A DNA stretch of 64,000 nucleotides, from NCBI GenBank assembly GCA_014529385.2, contig CM043962.1, positions 85,930,180 through 85,994,179 of the forward strand. Direction: 5' to 3'. Below, piece after piece: positions 44,404 to 55,294 of this stretch. Made by a program: the position numbers and the translations under genes. Below the pieces are notes generated by a model, which was not told the origin of the DNA, searched no databases, and saw nothing but the letters and a program-made list of their open reading frames with translations. The DNA is from Adiantum capillus-veneris. Taxonomy: Eukaryota > Streptophyta > Polypodiopsida > Polypodiales > Pteridaceae. How positions within the stretch are numbered: position 1 is the stretch's first letter; each line of letters starts with the position of its first letter.

Positions 44404-45992
44404 AGGATAAAGACATCAAGGTTGGTGATAAAGTTCTTATGTACGGGGTACGTAATGAAAAGAAGAAATTGAAATACGCTGGTAAGGGACCATATCGAAA
44501 GTGTGAAATTACCCCGCAAGGTACCATTCGTGTGGAGACTCTAGATGGAGTTGAAACCATTGGATTCCTTAATGTGAGTAAATTCAAAAGATATTATGAT
44601 CCTCTAAGCCAGGAAGAGTTGCAAGCCATCCATCAAAAGAAGGCTGCCAAGGAACAAGCAGAGCTTAGAAAAATCCAAGCAAGAGTTGAGGCTCGAGAAC
44701 GACAACAACGTCTTAGACGCCAACGAGAGGCTAATATGAGAATCACGCAAGCATTTTTCGAGGACACAGATGACGACTCATTTGAATCTGAGCCACCCCT
44801 ACGATACCCAATTGAGCTAAATAGCCCCTATGGGAAAGTACTATACAATGCCTTATAAGATACGGGAGCTAAACACACTTTGTTATCCCATGGAGTTTGG
44901 TGTCAATTAGGGAAACCGACCCTATCCCCGAGTACGATGCAAGTCAAGGGCATTAATAAAAAGAAAACTGCTATTCTTGGAGTCCTTCAGACCCCTGTTG
45001 TCTATGACAATGGAAGCATAGTGCAGAGGTTTCTAGTCATGCCCGCAGGAGCTATGGAAGGCAACGTAAACCTGGGATGCACGTGGATGTTGGCAACCAA
45101 ATGCACTATTGATTGGGATACTGGTAGTGTCACGACGCGACCACTGACTCTTACCCCTATCATTCAAGCAAAGTCACCTACATTGCAAACTCTAGCAAAG
45201 TTGAAGGATAGCCAACATTCACAAGCCAAGGTGGTTAACTCGTCTTTGCCAGCTACCCATGAACCTAGCACTTCAACACTTGTAGTTGCAGCAACCAGTA
45301 ATATTGCAAGTACTCAACCTGCACGACCTAAGAGTACATATCAATGGGTCCCCAAGGCCTTACTTCCAACTACCTCAACCCTCCCATCCATTCCAAGAAA
45401 AAATTTCCCTGGAAAACCAAGAGCGCGCTCTAGGAGAGTCAAGACCAAATCACGATGGATTCCAAAATGACTATTAGAAGCCCAAGGCTACTATGATGGA
45501 AATGAGAAAATTTGGGTACCTAAACGTAAAATGTGTCCTTCCCTATCGACAACAAACCCATATGAGTCAAACAGTGTAACGCTAAAGCCAATGGAAGACC
45601 GTGGGAACGGAAAGATCACAGAATGCTACACACCTAGTCCAGAGCTACTTTGGGCTCCAAGGCAAAACCAATTTATTCCACCTAGCTCAGGAAGGGGGGA
45701 GTTCCATGAAGCTTCTAGCTCCTCATGTAATACATCCATAGAGGTAAAAGCTTCTACACAGCCTCCACCTACAATAGTGGACCTCCATGAAGCTACAAAG
45801 GAATCCACACCTTCCAGTGTTCAAGAATCACCTGATGAACCACTTCAAGTTCGATCCTGGGAGAGTACCTTACCACCCTTGCAACTCGACGAGGCACCTA
45901 AGGTAATAGAAAACTACTGGCAAAAATCTTCACCTATAACAACTTGGAACAACTGGTTTCAAAGGGTGACGACATCATTTCAAACGGTATGA
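44365..45992 (+). pseudogene. Integrase C-terminus, second retropepsin-like domain and WVPK tail of B
   Basis: Starts with the integrase end (KWFDSHLKDKDIKVGDKV by alignment; GKGPYRKCEIT at 44483). A Lys/Glu/Gln/Arg-rich segment follows (44600-44740), then PLRYPIELNSPYGKVLYNAL. A TAA at 44856-44858 comes directly before DTGAKHTLLS (DTGA from 44859); in A this codon is Leu. The domain goes on with NLGCTWMLATKCTIDW (45070). Tryptophan motifs come in the same order as in A: YQWVPKALL (45340), SRWIPK then a stop (45453), KIWVPKRKM (45507), LLWAPRQNQ (45647). The end PLQLDEAPKVIENYW...TTWNNWFQRVTTSF matches A. A stop before DTGA makes this copy non-functional. Confidence 0.82.
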
Positions 45993-45999
45993 TCTACCC

Positions 46000-46013
46000 A
46001 AGGAAGGGGGGAG
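46000..46013 (+). promoter_or_regulatory. Internal polypurine tract-like sequence (element B)
   Basis: aaggaaggggggag then TGTTTGTGGACATCC, the same as in A at 13501. Confidence 0.5.
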
Positions 46014-46092
46014 TGTTTGTGGACATCCATTATTCACTTGCTTCCCTGTCAACCTTTCTCCGTGACCTCTTAATCTCCAATCTTAGGGAATG

Positions 46093-46103
46093 TATATATA
46101 AAG
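46093..46103 (+). promoter_or_regulatory. TATA box upstream of ORF3 (element B)
   Basis: TATATATAAAG, conserved in place with A. Confidence 0.5.
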
Positions 46104-46239
46104 CCTTATACTCACAAAAATAAGATAAAAAAGTAAAAGAGCAAGAGCCATAACACAAAATCATAAAAACAAATTATGCACAAGAACAAGACCCTTGTAA
46201 TATTTGCACTCTAACCATCATCTATTTGTGTGTACAGAT

Positions 46240-46662
46240 ATGGCTAGTACGCTAGAGTCATCCACTCCTGCCTTGGGTGAGAGGTACCCTCGTTAATTTT
46301 CACAAATATTTCACATGGTCTTTCCAGTGCTTGCATGTGAATGGGATTTGATAGGTACGCTAGCATGTGAGAGGAATTTTGAGGAGTTAGAATGGCTGAT
46401 ACGTCTCTTGACCACGTCTGATCCATACTTAGTAGAGAGCGTTTCTCCCATTGCACAAGCCTACCCTTTTGACCAAGATGACTATAGGCGTCTAGTGACA
46501 TTCTTAGTAAACATGGGCACCTATGATGAAGAAGAAAATTTACATGACTATACGGATGGCACATATGGTCTCATGGATGATGACTTTGTTTATCTCGACG
46601 ACGAGGATAGGGGTTTAGCCTTAGGGTTTCCCCCCAACCTCTACAATATCCTATTCCCTTGA
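46240..46662 (+). pseudogene. ORF3 of element B, acidic protein, one stop
   Basis: From ATG 46240: MASTLESSTPALGERYPR, then a TAA (46294-46296) where A has a Tyr codon; the rest is open to 46662 (MVFPVLACEWDLIG ... NLYNILFP). Length would be 140 residues. The C-terminal half is strongly acidic (DEEENLHDYTDG, DDDFVYLDDEDRG). A and B carry different lesions in it. Unknown family. Confidence 0.6.
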
Positions 46663-48022
46663 CTCTCTAGGGGGAGTGCAAATAATTAGGTTAGGGTTCC
46701 TTATGTTTTTTGTTGTGTTCAATAAGTGTTGGTACCTTTTCCCACTAATGTGCCTCCTGGAGGTATTCCTTTCGTTTCCTAGTGTGTACAGGGGCGTGTT
46801 GCTATTGATAGGATTTGGACCTTCATGGAACCTTTCTCTCGTTCACACTTCAGATCAAAAGCGACTATCAACACAAACAGGTGTTTTTTGTCCATTAGCA
46901 TTGCCCCTATCTATTTTGCATCCATGTTTGTCTGCTTTAATTGTGATTGGTAGCCTAATATTCACCGCATTTGCTTAGTATCAAACATTTAATTCAATGT
47001 AATTTTTTGTCATAATCACTTGTCTAGGTTTAAAAATCAAGCAGTCCGACTAAGCTAGTTTGACCAAGTTAGGTGTTAGAAATCTTCTCTTAATACCATG
47101 GGGAATGCCTTCCTAATAAGCAATGGTTACTTAGGTTCTTAATCTGATTTAGGCAGCATTGTGTGAAATGTACTAGGGCTTTCTAGTGGGCTTGACCCTA
47201 TTGACCTTTAGCTTAAGTATTATAAATGGAGTTTACTAGTGTGATGAGCCTGGGGAGGTGTATCAGAGTTATATGACCCCCTAAAGCTACAAAATTAAAA
47301 TGATGAAAACAAACAACACAAAAAAATATCAAAGTGCCACAATGTAAAATTTTAAGCTGGAAGAGAAATCCCTGCTTAAATTGGTACTCCACTCACATGT
47401 ATTGCCTATGGTACTAGAGCCCTAGAGGTTCCCAATGTGGGGGCTTTTCCTTGAAAAGCAAAAAACCCAAGGCATACAAAATAAGCACACACATCAAAAT
47501 TGAATCACCGTGAAAAGACTTTGGGGGGTCAAAGCAAAGGTAATCAGTCAGGCGATGATTTCATCAGAAATTCCTTTTATCGTAGCTTAACTACAAGGTC
47601 CTCTAGGTATAGCCTCTAGTCAGCCCTCGAACATGAAATACTTGGCTCTCGCGATTAAACAACTTAATTAACCAACGAAAATTAAGAAGCTTACCCATGG
47701 TATTAATAGTCGATCTCTAGTGCCTTTCGATCGTTAAATTAGCGACCCCAGACTTGTTTAATTTTTTAACTTTACATCTGTTTATGCATTTGATTACATT
47801 GCAATTTAATGCTTATTGCTGACAAATTGTTTAAAATTCGGTTACCAATCAATTGTCTGCCTAAAATTGCATATGCTTTTTAATCGCTTATGAGAATGCA
47901 ATTACTGTGCAATGTTGTTTGATTTTGCAGTGACTGAAGAAGGCTAAGGACATTCATCTCAAATGCTCTTCCACCTCGACCAACGAGCTGCAACTCAATA
48001 GCTTCTGAGGACGGAATCTACA
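46663..48022 (+). other. Non-coding block before the 3' LTR (element B)
   Basis: Closely similar to 14258-15622 of A throughout, with no gene seen. Confidence 0.7.
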
Positions 48023-48037
48023 TCAGGAAGGGGGGCA
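48023..48037 (+). promoter_or_regulatory. Polypurine tract of element B
   Basis: tcaggaaggggggca followed by TGTTAACC. Confidence 0.85.
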
Positions 48038-48638
48038 TGTTAACCCTCACGGCTCACGGACACCCTATCACCTACGAGACGGACGTTGTAACCTACGGTG
48101 GACATTGTATTATTTATTCGGTAGAGTCAGGTACCGGGCTTGTCGGTCCAATAGGAAAAGGGTAAGAGTGATCGCCGATGAGAGGCACACTCTAACTGGG
48201 ACATTCAAGGGATTAGTTGGCTAAGCATGGGCGCCCAAGTGTGAATGGGGTGAGCTCAGATAAAAGCAAACTAAACCTAAAATTCACTCATTCTCTCATT
48301 TGTGCAATGCAAGAAGAGTGCTCTTGCTCCATCTCCTTCTCCATCTCCTTGTGTACTAGTGTGTGTGTGTGTGTGTACTTGAGAGAGAGAGTGTGTGTGT
48401 GTGTGATCGAGCATTGCGGCGGCACGACGACGGTGAAGCGGTTGAGCGCGACGTAGCGGCGTCTCCTTCTTCTTCGCGGCGAGGAATCCTCCACGGCAGG
48501 AGCATAGAGCGGTGAGTGACACACCATTGTTCTCTTTTGAGCTTACTAGTTAAGCTAGTTGTGTGCTTGGAGCCGTCTGTGGCTCGCACACAGTGTTAGG
48601 CAAGTCCCTTGCTTCGACAGTGTGGCAAGGAGCGCACA
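48038..48638 (+). repeat. 3' LTR of element B
   Basis: 601 bp, matching 37969-38572. The TATA box reads gataaaag here. Confidence 0.93.
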
Positions 48639-48643
48639 GGTAG
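48639..48643. repeat. Target site duplication of element B, right copy (GGTAG)
   Basis: Followed by the rest of the interrupted 104-bp unit of D, which proves the join. Confidence 0.92.
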
Positions 48644-49172
48644 TGTTAAACATATCCCATGATGCGGACAAAGAGCATAGAAAGAAAATGACTTTCAGCC
48701 CCTTAGAAATCAATTGTGTAAAAAAACTATTGAACTCATTTAAGTGAAAACTGACACCGATACCTTTCTTCATGTTTAAACGCATAAGCTTCTTCATCAA
48801 AAACACTTTTTTCAATGCACGTTTGCCATCCCAAGTTGAGCATAATGACTCCCATAATTTCTTTGCTTTAGTCTTGTCCATGATCATATAGAAAATGGAC
48901 TCATTAAGGTGTAGGCAATTGGTCTTTGTTGTAGTCTTGTCCATGATTGTATAGAAAATGGACTCACCAAGGTGTAGGTGAATGGTCGCCATAGCACGAG
49001 CATCAAGCTCCCCTCACTCATCATTAGTGTAAACACGCTCTTTATGCTCTTTCAATGGCGTTGCAAGACCTTTATTGACTAAGACATCAAGCATATGCTG
49101 CTTCTATATCGCAAAGTTTGTGCCATCAAACTTCTTGATATAAAACTCTTCTTTCTCAAAAATTCTAGCCAT
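48644..49172 (-). pseudogene. gag: gag 5' part of element D
   Basis: From ATG at 49172 on the minus strand: MARIFEKEEFYIKKFDGTNFAI then a stop (Trp codon position), KQHMLDVLVNKG, ARAMATIHLHL, and the copia gag segment KKLWESLCSTWDGKRALKKV, LMKKLMRLNMKKG, HLNEFNSFFTQLISKG and LCSLSASWDMFNTT. It runs into the insertion point of B and continues at 37968. An internal duplication of 'MDKT.....LHLNESIFY' text (48875-48975) is present. Confidence 0.85.
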
Positions 49173-49743
49173 GATTGACAAGAGAAAATGCAAGAGAATG
49201 AGATTAGGAATTCATGGTGAAATTTCTACGGAAATTTTGGCAGAGTCCCTAGTTCAAAATCTCAACAAGAAACTTAGCAAAATCACTATAAGGTCAATGC
49301 AAAAGAGTGCTATAGGTAAACTAGAGGACTCGCAGGAAAAATTTGGCAAAGTCTCCTCTATACATGGAGCAAACCCAAATCAAGACAAAATCAACGCATA
49401 AAGTATCAAGTATTGATAAGGCATAAACTGGCATATACAACTCAAAGCAATTGTCAAATGATTGCCAACTTGGCCTCAAAGCACCTATATTCGTCTATAC
49501 ATATCCTATGGCGAGGCCACAAATGAGGATCTCCAACAACCTAATCCATCTCTTACTAGGTAACCTGGCCTTAGTGCTCGGATTCAAAAAACCTTACGCA
49601 ATGACCCTCACAAAAGGTAATGCACAAACAATTAGCCATAGTCTCAAAAAGGGCTCTCTTGGACCGAGTCTCAGAAATGGTTGGGACTACCAAAACAAGC
49701 CATAATCGGCTCCACAATGACGTCCATGGCAATATCTGCAACA
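49173..49743 (-). other. Leader of element D, part next to gag
   Basis: Non-coding sequence between gag of D and the insertion point of C. No gene recognised. It continues at 58005-58794. Confidence 0.6.
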
Positions 49744-49748
49744 CAACG
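49744..49748. repeat. Target site duplication of element C, left copy (CAACG)
   Basis: Same as 58000-58004. Confidence 0.92.
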
Positions 49749-51346
49749 TGTCATTAAATATCTAATATCTAACCAACCCAAATGATTTTCTCATATTAAA
49801 CTGATCATTTAATATGGGATAATAAACGAGAACAAGGGTTAGAATATAGACATGTGCTTACCGATCTATCTCAACGCGGGGCCAATGGTAAAGGGGCTCA
49901 AATGAGAGATGGTCTATCAAAGAGAAAGGTTAACTAATGAAGCTTAAAAGACCTTAGGGTTAGCTTCATTAAAGACCTCCAATGGTTAGTGTTAAAAGTC
50001 CTAAGCAAGCTAGGGTTGTGCTTGAGGTGGGAACCCGACCTAAACTTAAGCAAGCTAGGGCTGTGCTTGAGGTGGGAACCCGACCTAAACTTAAGCAAGA
50101 TAGGGATATGCTTGAGGTGGGAACTCCACCTAAGGTGCTTGTCATGCTTGATGACTAAGGTACTTGAGGTACTTGTCACATTTAATGAGGAAGTTGCTTG
50201 AGAAGCTTCCTATGCATGGGGAGTAAGATGCTTGAATCAAAAAGAGAACCTACACACTTAATGAGGAAGTTGCTTCAAAAACTCCCTATGCATCAAAATC
50301 TAAAAGTTAGGGGAATTCTAAAAGAGCACATGGAACACATGTCATACTCTCACTAAGCTTAACCACATGGTGTGCTTGAATGCTATTGGTTGGGCTAAAG
50401 AGGGGTCCAATGAGCTTCTACTTCCATCTAACAAATATCTAGATATTTTCAAGATCTCTCTCTCTCTCTCTCTCTCTCTCTAAGGGTTAAGGAGGACACT
50501 TGTCAAAAGACTACCCATGTACTTGACTACATGCTGCATGTGATTGGCTAGGGGGAGAGGGGTCCAATGAGCTTGCAACATGCAGAAAGGTCACCACTCG
50601 GTCAAAGCAAGGAGGGGGGGTGCTAGGGGGATATACTCCACACACACACACACACTCATTTGCTAAGCCATTCTCACTTGGTGAAAGTTGAGGAACACCA
50701 CCTCCTTCTCCAAGCTTGTGAGAGTGAAAGCCTACACCAACACTCTTGGCTATGGAATGAAAATCTAACCAAGAGTCATGCTTCAATGCTTAAGCTTGCC
50801 ATCTTCTCCATCTTCATTACTATACTATTATGTATGCTAGCAAGAAGAGTAGCGATGAGTGAGTAACTATTTCTTTCTCCTATGGAATGTTTCTTGTTCC
50901 TCTTCCCTATCCTCATTCCCCGCTAGCTCTCTCCACCTTCAAAGGTGTTTGAGGCCTTGGGACTGAGGCTTGGGATATTTAATTCTTTCTTCAAGTTTAT
51001 GTTATGATTGTGATGCACGAAGCTTTCCATCTTCATTGCATCACCTAGGTTACAAGGAACACAAAGATTGTATTGTACCAAGTCTCTCTTGATGGGAGAA
51101 ACTATAATACAAATGCCTATTGGAGGGGGGACCGGCTCCATATGAATCCAGTCCTCAACTATTGTCATGTTCTCTAAACTCTCTCTCTTGCAAGAGTGTT
51201 GTTCATGGCAAGTTAACTAAGTGCCATGTTTATGTTGCTACCATCAATAAAACTCAACCGCTATGCTCACAAAGAATCTCTCAAAAGTGCTTCACCTAAT
51301 TTCCTAATTCCGCTACTCTCAAAGTTCATAGGCAATTTCCATTACA
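49749..51346 (+). repeat. 5' LTR of element C
   Basis: 1598 bp, TGTCATT to ATTACA. Contains three imperfect 45-bp tandem units (about 50008-50140, phrase gcttgaggtgggaacccgac), a (CT)n array (50455-50480) longer than in the 3' LTR, and a short CA array near 50640. Confidence 0.92.
50008..50140. repeat. 45-bp tandem repeats in the LTR of C
   Basis: Three units of about 45 bp around taagcaagctaggg and gcttgaggtgggaac; the 3' LTR has a shorter, rearranged version (56690-56810). Confidence 0.8.
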
Positions 51347-51347
51347 T

Positions 51348-51360
51348 TGGTATCAGAGCA
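51348..51360 (+). other. Primer-binding site of element C (tRNA-iMet)
   Basis: TGGTATCAGAGCA, one base after the LTR end, complementary to the 3' end of initiator tRNA-Met. Confidence 0.92.
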
Positions 51361-51760
51361 TTTGGTTTCTCTTTTCTTACTTAAGAAGAGAGGTCCTTAA
51401 GTAGCCTATTAATGGTTGTTTTTGTTAATTATATTAGGGTAAGTGGGTCTGGGATCTATTATCGGTTTTTTTGAGCCCACTATGTGGGATATGGTGCACA
51501 CCTCGGGAGCTTTGGTCTTAATAATGGAGTCTTTTTAAACTTGCCTACGGCTTTACCATTATTGAGCCATAAGAAGTCCAAAAGGAGCTATGCCTAGACA
51601 ACTTCCCTATGTTAGACTCACTCCACTACTCTCTATAATTAACCAATTTGAGCCATGGGTGTAGATACTTAAGTGCCTATTTTCAAAGGCTAAGAGGAGT
51701 AGCAACTAAGGTTTTGAATTGCCAAAGCATACACTAAGTAAACACATAAGTTTAATTAGC
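51361..51760 (+). other. Leader of element C
   Basis: About 400 bp, no gene seen. Confidence 0.7.
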
Positions 51761-53130
51761 ATGGTTGACAATAAACAAGAGAGGAGAATGAACATTGATA
51801 ACTTTGATTTTGTACATGAAGGTGCCAATGATGATGCCCCCATGTTTGTTAAGTATCTTGTTACTAGGTTGCAACAAGCTATGGGCAACCCCACTTTGCA
51901 AACCAAAGTTACAACTTTGTGCTTATGGGATTTCCTTTCCTCTCCAAGAGGAGAGAGAGCTTACGAGGCCTCTTGAAGATACCCCCAAAAGAAGACTCTC
52001 TCCCATACGAGAGGAGGAATCCAAAGATCAAGAAAGCAATGAATCCCTGCATTCCTTCGAAGATGTGGCTCCACGAAGAAGGAGGACTAAACGATCGCCA
52101 ACTCCTCCCAAGAGGAAACGGTTAACCCATAGTCCTTCTCCTCGTCACCCCAAAAGTGAAGAGAGGAAACCAAGGAAGAAAAGGGCAAGAAAGAGGTCAC
52201 CCTCTTGTCCTTCTTCTTCACCTTCCTCCTCTACTGATGAAAGCTATGGCTATTCTCCTAGAGAATATAAGAGAGGAGGACATCGCAAATCTTACCTTGC
52301 ATGGCAAAGGTCACAAAAGCTCAAGAAGTTCAAAGAGCGCGAGGAAAGAGTATCTCTTTTCTCACTTATGATGGCACCTTTGGTGCTACTGGCAAAGTAT
52401 TGGCCTTCATCCAACAATTTGATGCGGTCTTTGGAGACGAGAGCTTCACGGAGTCCTCCAAGCTAGACCATGTATCTATGCACTTCCAAAAATTGGCTCG
52501 TCAATGGTGGGCTAGTCTTTGAGGAAATGGCGAAGCCCCAAAGACATGGAAAACTCTACGAGTTTCCATCATGAAGCAATTCCTTGCAAGTGATGCAAAG
52601 GACAAAGTGCTCACCGAATGGCGGAGTTTAAGGATTCTCTCTCATGAGTCTATCCACAAATATGTGGACAAGTTTTGGGATCTACATCTCAAGGGTACTG
52701 TCTTTCAAAAGATAGACTTTGTTGAGCAAAAACAACAATTTTGTGCGGGATTACCTGAAGAGATGGCCGAGTATGTCAACTCTCAACGGCCTGACTCTAT
52801 CAGCAAAGTAATCCACCATACCATGGTTGCTTCACACATCAATTTCCAACAAGGGGTTAGATGGAATGTCATACCCATGGAAAATAAAGACAAAAGTGAT
52901 GCAAAGGGAAACATTAATGCCCAAAATTTTTCCCATGGCCATTCCAACAACAACAACAACAATCGGTCCAAGGAGAAAGGAGTTTACAAAGGTAAAAATA
53001 AACTCTCTCTTGAAGAGCTTGAAACTTTTTGCAAAGGATCACAAATGTTTTAAGTGTGGGGAGCAAGGACATGGCTATCATTCTTGGCCCAAAATAAATG
53101 CTCTCAATGAGACTCCTAGAGCTTCCACTA
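51761..53130 (+). pseudogene. gag: gag of element C with an RS-rich N-terminal region
   Basis: ATG 51761 gives MVDNKQERRMNIDNFDFVHE. After a frameshift near 51950 comes an Arg/Ser/Lys/Pro-rich stretch (52065-52225: RRRRTKRSPTPPKRKR, KKRARKRSPSCPSSSPSSS). After a second shift (near 52350) the Gag core follows: YDGTFGATGKVLAFIQQFDA, FTESSKLDHV, LARQWWASL, a stop, then MKQFLASDAKDKVLTEWRSL and FCAGLPEEM. A zinc knuckle near 53049 reads CFKCGEQGHGYHSW, with the last Cys changed to Trp. The frame is broken in at least four places. Confidence 0.85.
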
Positions 53131-53692
53131 TCAAACCTCCAAAAGAGGATACTCATTGCAAAGGATCACCTCTCTCCTATGCTTGGGGAAAGGTAAGGGA
53201 GCATGATGCCTTCATCTTGTTTGACCCTGGTTCTACTCTCAACTTCATATCAATGGAGTTGGCCACCAAGTTGGGCATTCAAGCTTTTGAGATGGAAGAT
53301 GCTGTAACTGTCGATGCCGCTTTCAAGGGACAGCAAGCCTCCATTACTCCCTTGATTGGGAAGTTGAGGCTTCATGGTTAAAGCTATGTCGACAAAGAAG
53401 ACTTCTTTATCTCTCCTCTCCAACATGAGGATGCTATCCTAGGGGTACCATGGTTCATCCGCATGGCTGCCAACATGAAGTTCCCTGAAAGGAGAATCTA
53501 CTTCTCCTACAGGGGAAAGAATATGTATATAGATGCTAATGAGTCTGGTCGTACTATACCACTTGTAAATCCTCTCACCCTTGATAAATCAATGAAAAGA
53601 TCATTTCTGTGTACATGATTTTTGTCAAAGAATCCCTAAAAGGTCCTAATGTTTCATCAAAGGTGAATGATAGGAATTAAGAAGAGTTAGAC
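53131..53692 (+). pseudogene. Protease region of element C
   Basis: The frame at 52827-53381 ends with FILFDPGSTLNFISMELATKLG (DPGS at about 53222), the aspartic protease active site of gypsy elements with Pro where Ser/Thr is usual. A stop follows at 53379. Further pieces (LGVPWFI near 53440, AANMKFPERRIYF) are in the normal order. The DPGS form is common in annotated plant chromovirus-like Pol proteins, as far as I know. Confidence 0.75.
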
Positions 53693-55294
53693 TTGTCTAA
53701 TTTTCTAAAAGGATTCCAAGATGTATTCATTGATGATATCCCTACGAACTTACCTCCAAAACGAGGAAATAATGACCATCGAATTGAACTCCTATCAGGA
53801 AGCTCACCGCTTAACAAACCTCCCTATCGAGTTTCACAAGCTCAACAAGAGGAGATCATGAGGCAAGTACAAGAATTGGTAGACGAAGGAATGGTGAGGC
53901 CTAGCTCCTCTCCCTTTTTCTCTCCAGTCCTTTTACTGCAAAAGAAAGATGGTACATACGGCATGTGTGTGGACTATCGTACACTAAACCATATCACTAT
54001 CAAAAACAGATTTTCCGTACCTCGGGTAGAAGATCTGTTTGATAAGCTACAAGGCTCTACCTACTTCAGTAAGATTGACCTTAAAAGTGGCTACCATCAA
54101 ATAAGGATAGTGAATGAAGATATCCTAAAGACTGCGTTTCGTACAATGTTTGGCCTTTCTGAATATCTAGTCATGCCTTTTGGCTTGACTAATGCACCAG
54201 CTACATTCAATCGATTAATGGAGAAAATTTTTAGACCCTACCGCAAATTCACTGGAGTGTTCTTTGATGATATCATCATCTACTCCAATTCCTTGGAGGA
54301 ACACAAGCAACATCTCCAAGTGATTTTTCAAGCAATAAGGGAGAATAAACTTTTTCTCAATCAAAAGAAAAGCGAATTTTTCCTTCAAGAGATTCAATAC
54401 TTAGGTCATATTATCTCTCAAGATGGTATCCGTATGGATCCATCAAAGTTGGAGGTAAATAAAGCATGGCCTAATCCAAGGAATCTACATGAGCTAAGAA
54501 GCTTTATTGGTATGTATGCATACTATAGATGCTTCATAGAAAAATTCTCTCAAATAGCAGGACCATTACATGACTTTACAAAGAAAAACGTTAAGTATTC
54601 ATGGACTGCTAAGGAGCAAAGTTCTTTTGACAAGCTCAAAGAGAAGCTTACCTCCCAACCAGTTCTTATGCTTCCAGATCTCTCAAAGCCATTTGAGGTC
54701 CAATGTGATGCTTGTGGTGATTGCCTTGGAGCAATCTTGCTTCAAGAAGGGCATGCCATAGCATATGAGAGCCGAAGGCTCAACACGAATGAATGGGTCT
54801 TAGGCATTTATGAGAAAGAGATGTTAGCTGTTCTACATGCCCTAGACACATGGAAGCACTATCTATTGGGGACTCCATTCATTTTACTAACAGACCATCA
54901 AAGTCTTAAGTACTTCATGACGCAAACAAAGCTTTCCAACAAACAGATGAGGTGGGAAAATTTTCTTTCACAATTTAATTTCCACATTGCTCACATTGCT
55001 GGTAAGCACAATCAAGTGGCTGATGCACTTTCACGACGACCAAACGTTAATGCTGTGTCAATAGCAACTCACAATGATCTATCTTCTATGATAGATGAGT
55101 ATGCTAATGACCCTGACTTTAAAGACATAATGTCAGCCCTTGCTTTGGGGAAGAAAGAGGAACCATTCACCTTGCATGATGGTTATCTTCTCCATGGCAA
55201 TAGACTATGTGTTACCCACTCCCTTCGTGAGAAAGTCATGTATGAATCCCATGCTCCTCCCTATGCCGGGCTTTTGGCATACTACACATTTTGA
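53693..55294 (+). pseudogene. pol: Reverse transcriptase-RNase H of element C
   Basis: A 533-aa open frame. RT motifs are NKPPYRVSQAQQEEI, GMVRPSSSPFFSPVLL, MCVDYRTLNHITIKN, FSKIDLKSGYHQIR, MPFGLTNAPATFNRL and FFDDIIIYS. RNase H has VQCDACGDCLGAIL, YEKEMLAVLHAL, LTDHQSLKYF and HNQVADALSRRP. After HAPPYAG the frame changes abruptly to text with no homology and stops, at the integrase deletion. RT and RNase H look intact, yet a Gly/Asp-to-Cys change (DACGDC, usually DASG) may affect RNase H. Confidence 0.9.

Larger units (their letters stand above)
37969..48638 (+). mobile_element. Element B: deletion derivative of the A family, nested in D
   Basis: A 10.7-kb element, TGTTAACC to GCGCACA, with duplicated GGTAG. 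It has full LTRs, a perfect tRNA-Asp primer site, gag, DGGA protease, integrase C-terminus, second retropepsin-like domain, WVPK region, internal promoter, ORF3 and polypurine tract. RT, RNase H and the integrase core (about 3.2 kb of A, near 8672-11880) are missing, so B could move only with enzymes from a relative. LTRs differ at about 15 of 590 positions by eye. Its insertion splits the gag of D. Confidence 0.92.
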
